The notes beneath the pieces are model-generated. The model did not search any database. It was not told the origin of the DNA and saw only the letters and a list, made by a program, of their open reading frames with translations. Positions 59,356-64,000 of a stretch of DNA of 64,000 nt are shown in pieces; the first letter of the stretch is position 1, and each line of letters opens with the position of its first letter. The DNA comes from Erythrophleum ivorense (taxonomy: Eukaryota; Streptophyta; Magnoliopsida; Fabales; Fabaceae). The stretch is taken from assembly GCA_026724425.1 (NCBI GenBank), contig JAIUCV010000001.1, positions 21,389,802 through 21,453,801 on the forward strand. Direction: 5' to 3'. The position numbers and the translations under genes are program-made.

Positions 59356-61341
59356 AGAGTCCTCTAAAATAAATCATTTAAGGCTAAATAAAATTAGGAT
59401 AAAATTTTAAATATTAAGAAAATGAGGATCTAAGGCTTAGGATGCCAACAAACCGGAGTCGAAGTGGCTAAAGAAAATTTGATGAAATACAGTGGCATTT
59501 TCGTAATTTTAGGAAAATTTTAAAAAACTCAAAGAGAAATCTTTAAATGAAAAAATTGAGTTTCCTAGGATTCTCAGAGTCCCTAAAAACTATAAGAACC
59601 CCTGGAATAGTTAAAACCCTTCTAATTTACATTTTAAAATGCCAATGGACTTAAACTTTGACCCTTTCATTCGGAAAAGTTTTAGACATGATTTGAATGT
59701 GTAACACCATCATTTCTAGCTCATACCCATCATGCCTTACATACTCATGCTCATATGAGATATGGAAAGAATAAAGTGAGATCTTCCTCATTGGGTTCAT
59801 ACACTTTCTCACATGACATCATGCATGCTTAAAAATTCAGTTTAATGTCACATGGACTGTGTGAGCTCATTCTATGCATCCTCATATTTAATTACACCAT
59901 TACAAATCATTTCAATCCCAAAAACATGCTTTTAGCCCATGGAAACCAAAATGAGATATGAGACATATATATTCATTTTCGGCCATACTTGGCCTCATTT
60001 CTAGGCAGAGTTTGGAAAATCACAACTAAATCCAAAAAAATAGAAAACATGTAATCTTGGTCATTCTGGAAATCTTAGGATGTATACTTCATACTAAAAA
60101 TATGTAGAAGTCTTAAAATCCCACACGCAAAGCGTTTGACACGCAAAATCATCTGGAGGTCGGAGTGGTCCTGATACTGTCACAATTTACTGATATGAAC
60201 TTAAAAAATGTTCAACTAATTACACAAAAATCCAATGCATGAAAATGATATCATTATGGAAATTTGTGGATGTTAACTAGATAGAAAAAATCTCTGCAGA
60301 TTAGTTCATCAAGCCAAACTCTCAGAAATCGATGGAACAATACCTCTGGTCAGGCAAGATGACTGATACTGGGCAGAATCTTTGAAAATGCATATCTTAA
60401 TCTCTAGACCTCCAAATGAGGTGCTTCCAGTTGTTACAAGTCACTGTGACTGTCTAATTTCTGCTTATAAAATTTCGTAGCCATTGGATCACGTTTGCCT
60501 CTCGGATGACACAATTCCACAACTGACAAAATGAACAATGTTTATGAAAATCCGAATTTCTGATACCAACTTTGAAAAATCATAGAAAATTCTACAGACC
60601 TCCAAATGACTTGATATTTAGCTTCTTAAAAAACTCTAGACAAGATCTAGTCACATGCCAAATTTCAAGGCAAGGAGAGGTCATTTGGTCAGACTTGGAT
60701 ATCATGGGCAAAGTGACCTATTTCTTATGTTCAAAGAGGGCTAATGAGCTCTAACTTTGCTTCTCCTACCTCTAAGGCTCTATGAGCACGTGAGAAAGCA
60801 TTAAAATGGGCTATCAAACATGGCTCAAATGTTTAACAACCCGGATTTGCAAAACTCACTCTCTTACACTAACACATACAACATGTACATAATGCCAAGA
60901 TCTTACTATTCATACCGAAACTTGCTGCATCATGCACTATAAGTTCAATTCTCATATATATACATTAAGTACATCCATTTACAAGTATTCCTAGGTGTCT
61001 ACAACATGTACATCATTAGATTACATCCCTTGACTTAACTACAAAATAGTGAGAAAATGACTAATTCACAACTCTTTTGCCAATCTTCTTGCTTCAAGCT
61101 TGGTGGCTCTCATCTCTTATCTCATTTGGTCCACCTAGCATGTTAGGATGGTGGAAAGGGGGAGTGAGATTCAAAAAATCTCAATAACTCATCTCTCATT
61201 CAATCATACATAAAGCATGCAAACAAGTCTCACAATGTATGCATGAGCATATTAGCATGTGAAATCATAAAAAAAATATTTTCAATATTTGAGTAGGCCA
61301 TACATAACATACAAGAGCTTGCCAAGCAAGTGGATTGGCTT

Positions 61342-64000
61342 TGTAACACCTTACTGACTATACTCTCGTTCATCTCCCTCTAGGCTTGACTCCATATGAT
61401 TTCCCAGAAAACTGACCGAAATCGTGGTATTTTACTACTTAAAATCGAGGTTTAACCGGTTGTATTTTGCCCCGTGGGTCCCGTGAACCCATCATTCACA
61501 TTGTCTACTCCAACACCATTTATACAACTTGTACATAGTCTCTAACAACTCACAAACCACGGGTAAGAAGCCAAAACTCAGAAAATACAATTTCTCAATC
61601 GGGCCCATAAATCATATTTCTGGCTCCAACTTTGGAAAATCACAACTAATTCTAGAAAAATGGGAATCAAGCAAATAATAGCTCTCTGAAAAGCTTGGGA
61701 TATTATCTTCACACTAAAAATAACTCCCAGCCTCAGTCTCGACGTTTCGACCCTCATTGACATTGAAATAGAAACAGATGTCCAGCTGTCCCTGATACTG
61801 GTGCAGTTTACTGTCATGAACTTCGGAAATTCGTAATTAAATCCACAAAAATCCAATCAGGGCAAACTATACCAATTTGGAAAGCTACTGATGTTAACTA
61901 GAGGAAAAAAATAAGTCTAGATCAGTTCAGGAGTTCTAAGACCTCGAAACCCGATAAAACAGTAACGAAGGTCAGAAACTTCCCTGATGCTGATACAGAA
62001 CTTCAGTAAATCGTTTCTCTCTCTACAGACCTCCAATTAAGGTGCTTCCAGTTGGTACAGGTCACTGTGGATACCTAGTTTATTCTCCTAAAGTTTCATG
62101 ACATTTGGACATCGTTTGGTCTATGAGTGGCATGATTTCATTTTCGGACTCAATGAACAGTACCATGACCAAAACATTGAAAATTCCCAATTTCAACAAT
62201 TCATCAAATATTCTCTAGACCTCCAAATATTACCCACTCTAGCTTCTCAAGAAGCTCTTAATAGACTCTAGAGGCATGCCAAATTTCATAACAAGGAGAG
62301 CTCATCCGGTCATACTTTGACGGAGCTCACCCAAATGGCAATTTTAGCACCACATGGGATTCAAAACGGGTCTAAATGACCTCCCACATGCTCTAACCTC
62401 TGGTGGGCAAATTTAAAAGTACAAACATAGCATATATGAATTATCTAAGTAATTCAAATCATCATACATTCCAATTTCACTATGCTATGGAAGAGAATAC
62501 ACCATTTCACATAAGCCTCAAAAGGCCAACTTATACATTCTCATTACTTAAACCCTTTATATCATCCATACATCATTTGTACATACATTTACATGTGCTC
62601 ATATAGCTACAACTCCAAAAAGAATAGGTGCACTCTCATTTTGGCACCTTATACATCAAAATAACCAAAAAACTATACATCATGCTACTATGCTCTTCTA
62701 GGCTCCGTGAGGTGTGCTCGCCTCTCCCTGAACACCACCTGAATAATAGGATGGGAGGGGAAGGGGGGTGAGATTCGGGAGAATCTCAATAGCTCATACT
62801 CATTCAAGATGCAATCAAGGCATATACTAGTCAAACATGCAAACAAATCATCATAACACAACATATGTGTTTCATGCCATGAAATCAAACCAATGCCAAA
62901 ACTAGGCTCTAGGGACTTTCGGTCTAGCCTCACCCGAGCTTTAGGACTTTTGGATCGGCCTCACCCTTGGTTAGGGACTTTTGGCTCCTCCTCACCCGTC
63001 TCAAGGGACTTTCGGCACCACCTCACCCGAGCGATTTCCACAATCATATCATAAGCATATTGGTACCGATACATCAAGGCAAAATCGATGGCATATCTCA
63101 TCATACAAGCACATACACAACATATAATGACTATTACACAACCAAGAATGCAACAAGAACAGAGTAGAGAGCTACCTTCTCGGATTACACAAATCTTCCC
63201 TTTCAATTTCTCCTCTCCCTCCTTGATTTCACACTCACAACAAGGTGGAGTTTCTTCCTTTGAGCCTAGGCATAACAAGAGCATCAAATCATTCTCTCAT
63301 AGCTTAAATAAAAGAGATTCTTCATCAAAGTAAACCCTCACTACCCTCACAGATCTAGGGATTCTCTCTCTAGAACTCTACTCACTCTCCTTCCTCTCTC
63401 AAGCTCTCCAAGAAGAAAGCAAGGAAGAAGAATTGAGGATAAATGAGTTCTACCCTCCTCTAGAGTAGTTTTCCTATTTCCCTCTTCTGAACCTCTCCTA
63501 ACTCAGCTTCTAAAACTGTAGAAAGAGAAAGCAAGAGGAGGAGACAACAGGCTAAGGAGAAAAGCTAGGGAAATCTAAAGATTACTCACCTCTTTGCTTG
63601 ATCTCCTTGCTTCTTGGCCTTTCTCTCTCTCCCCACCGCTCTCTTCTCTCTCTTTGGTCGAAGGTCAGGTCGGTTCTAAGAGAAAGGAAAAGTTTAGACT
63701 CTTTAAAAAGTCAAAATCTCTCTTTTTACGCTTTTCTGGACCGCTCTCGCTATGGCGAGTTGTCACCCTCGCTACGGCGAGCTCGTGTAAGTTCCAGACT
63801 TTGCCTTCGCTATGGCGTCGCTACGGCGAGCTCGGCCTGTTCCAGACCTCTGCCTTCGCTATAGCGCCGCTATGGCGAGCAACTCCCTGGTTCCCGTATG
63901 GAATGTCGCACTCGCTACAGCTAGGGACATCTTAGCTATTGCGAGGAGGCATTCTCGCTATGGCGACTCTATTTCTCGCTATGGCGAGAAGACTTAGAAA
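61342..64000 (-). mobile_element. Family B LTR copy B2, nested in A11, cut by window end
   Basis: Reverse-oriented copy opening TGTAACACCTTACTG after GGCTT (61337-61341). It parallels B1 along its whole visible length: U5, the hairpin GAGATTC GGGA GAATCTC (62770-62787), leader, 'ggtcgaaggtcaggtcgg' and the palindrome array. By comparison with B1, only about 40 bp of its outer end are missing. It keeps more CG sites than B1 (for example 'ctacggcgag' against 'ctatagcgag'), so it is probably the younger or less decayed of the two. Short frames at 63594-63997 are translations of the array and U3. Confidence 0.87.
63746..63988. repeat. Array of CTCGCTATGGCGAG-type palindromes in the B2 U3
   Basis: About nine full or partial copies, including 63746-63759, 63768-63782, 63806-63830 (two fused), 63854-63879 (two fused), 63911-63923, 63933-63945, 63953-63966 and 63974-63988. 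The centre varies as TATGGC, TACGGC and TATAGC. The corresponding array in B1 is on the other strand, as expected from orientation. Confidence 0.8.

Larger units (their letters stand above)
55582..64000 (+). mobile_element. Family A solo LTR copy A9, broken by A10 and A11, right end outside the window
   Basis: It opens TGTAATGCCAGGAATTC in the Athila primer-binding site. Its own pieces in the window are 55582-55636 and 59356-59699, both U3: 'tagatataaaagagagt' joins 'cctctaaaataaatcattt', as in the unbroken U3 of A1 near 6100-6125 (rc). It is then cut by A11. The left flank is AACAG (55577-55581); the right flank is not visible. Confidence 0.8.
59700..64000 (-). mobile_element. Family A solo LTR copy A11, nested in A9, broken by B2, right end outside the window
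   Basis: Reverse-oriented copy opening TGTAACACCATCATTTC after GAATG (59695-59699). It runs through U5 to 61341, including the hairpin region near 61166-61181, and is then cut by B2. The remainder, including its U3, lies right of the window. Confidence 0.82.

Overview
This window is intergenic chromosome from a seed plant with a large, repeat-filled nuclear genome. I see no host gene, tRNA, rRNA or bacterial-type operon. The plant assignment rests on an Athila-type Ty3/gypsy element, a Tekay/Del-type chromovirus, MITEs of the Mutator and PIF/Harbinger kinds, and strong AT bias with decayed CG sites. I cannot name the species. Almost every base can be placed in a transposable element, and nearly all of these sit inside one another.

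The backbone is one old Athila-like retrotransposon read from the minus strand. Its 3' LTR is at 8649-9940, its integrase at 11560-12440 and 35684-36236, its RNase H and RT at 36237-37280 and 39811-40085, its protease at 40460-41130 and its gag at 53904-55270. It breaks off in its primer-binding site at 55581; its 5' LTR must lie right of the window. It has been split by four large insertions: a 23.2-kb nest (12441-35678), a 2.5-kb unidentified LTR-like unit (37281-39810), a Tekay-like chromovirus (41425-53903) and a further nest (55582 to the window end).

The dominant repeat, called family A here, is a long LTR of about 3.6-3.7 kb starting TGTAA(C/T) and ending in TTACA. I count eleven copies: A1 1-6165 (partial), A2 393-4055, A3 12441-35678, A4 13555-19848, A5 21025-34510, A6 24188-27921, A7 28872-34359, A8 44401-48109, A9 55582-end, A10 55637-59355 and A11 59700-end. 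Most complete copies have a 5-bp target-site duplication (TSD), and none has an internal coding region, so they behave as solo LTRs. Seven of the eleven lie inside another copy. A related family B (B1 15753-18411, B2 61342-end) carries an array of a CG-rich palindrome, CTCGCTATAGCGAG, in its U3. A 1.7-kb mosaic LTR (31501-33243) joins a family A U3 to a family B body. The deepest nest is five layers: Athila, A3, A5, A7, mosaic.

The chromovirus at 41425-53903 has both LTRs, a PBS, gag, protease, RT, RNase H, integrase, a C-terminal chromodomain and a polypurine tract. All its reading frames are broken, mostly by stops and single-base indels, and A8 is inserted between protease and RT. The only stretch not assigned to a named element is 6166-8648; it shares a short hairpin (GAGATTC..GAATCTC) with families A and B and may be an old relative.
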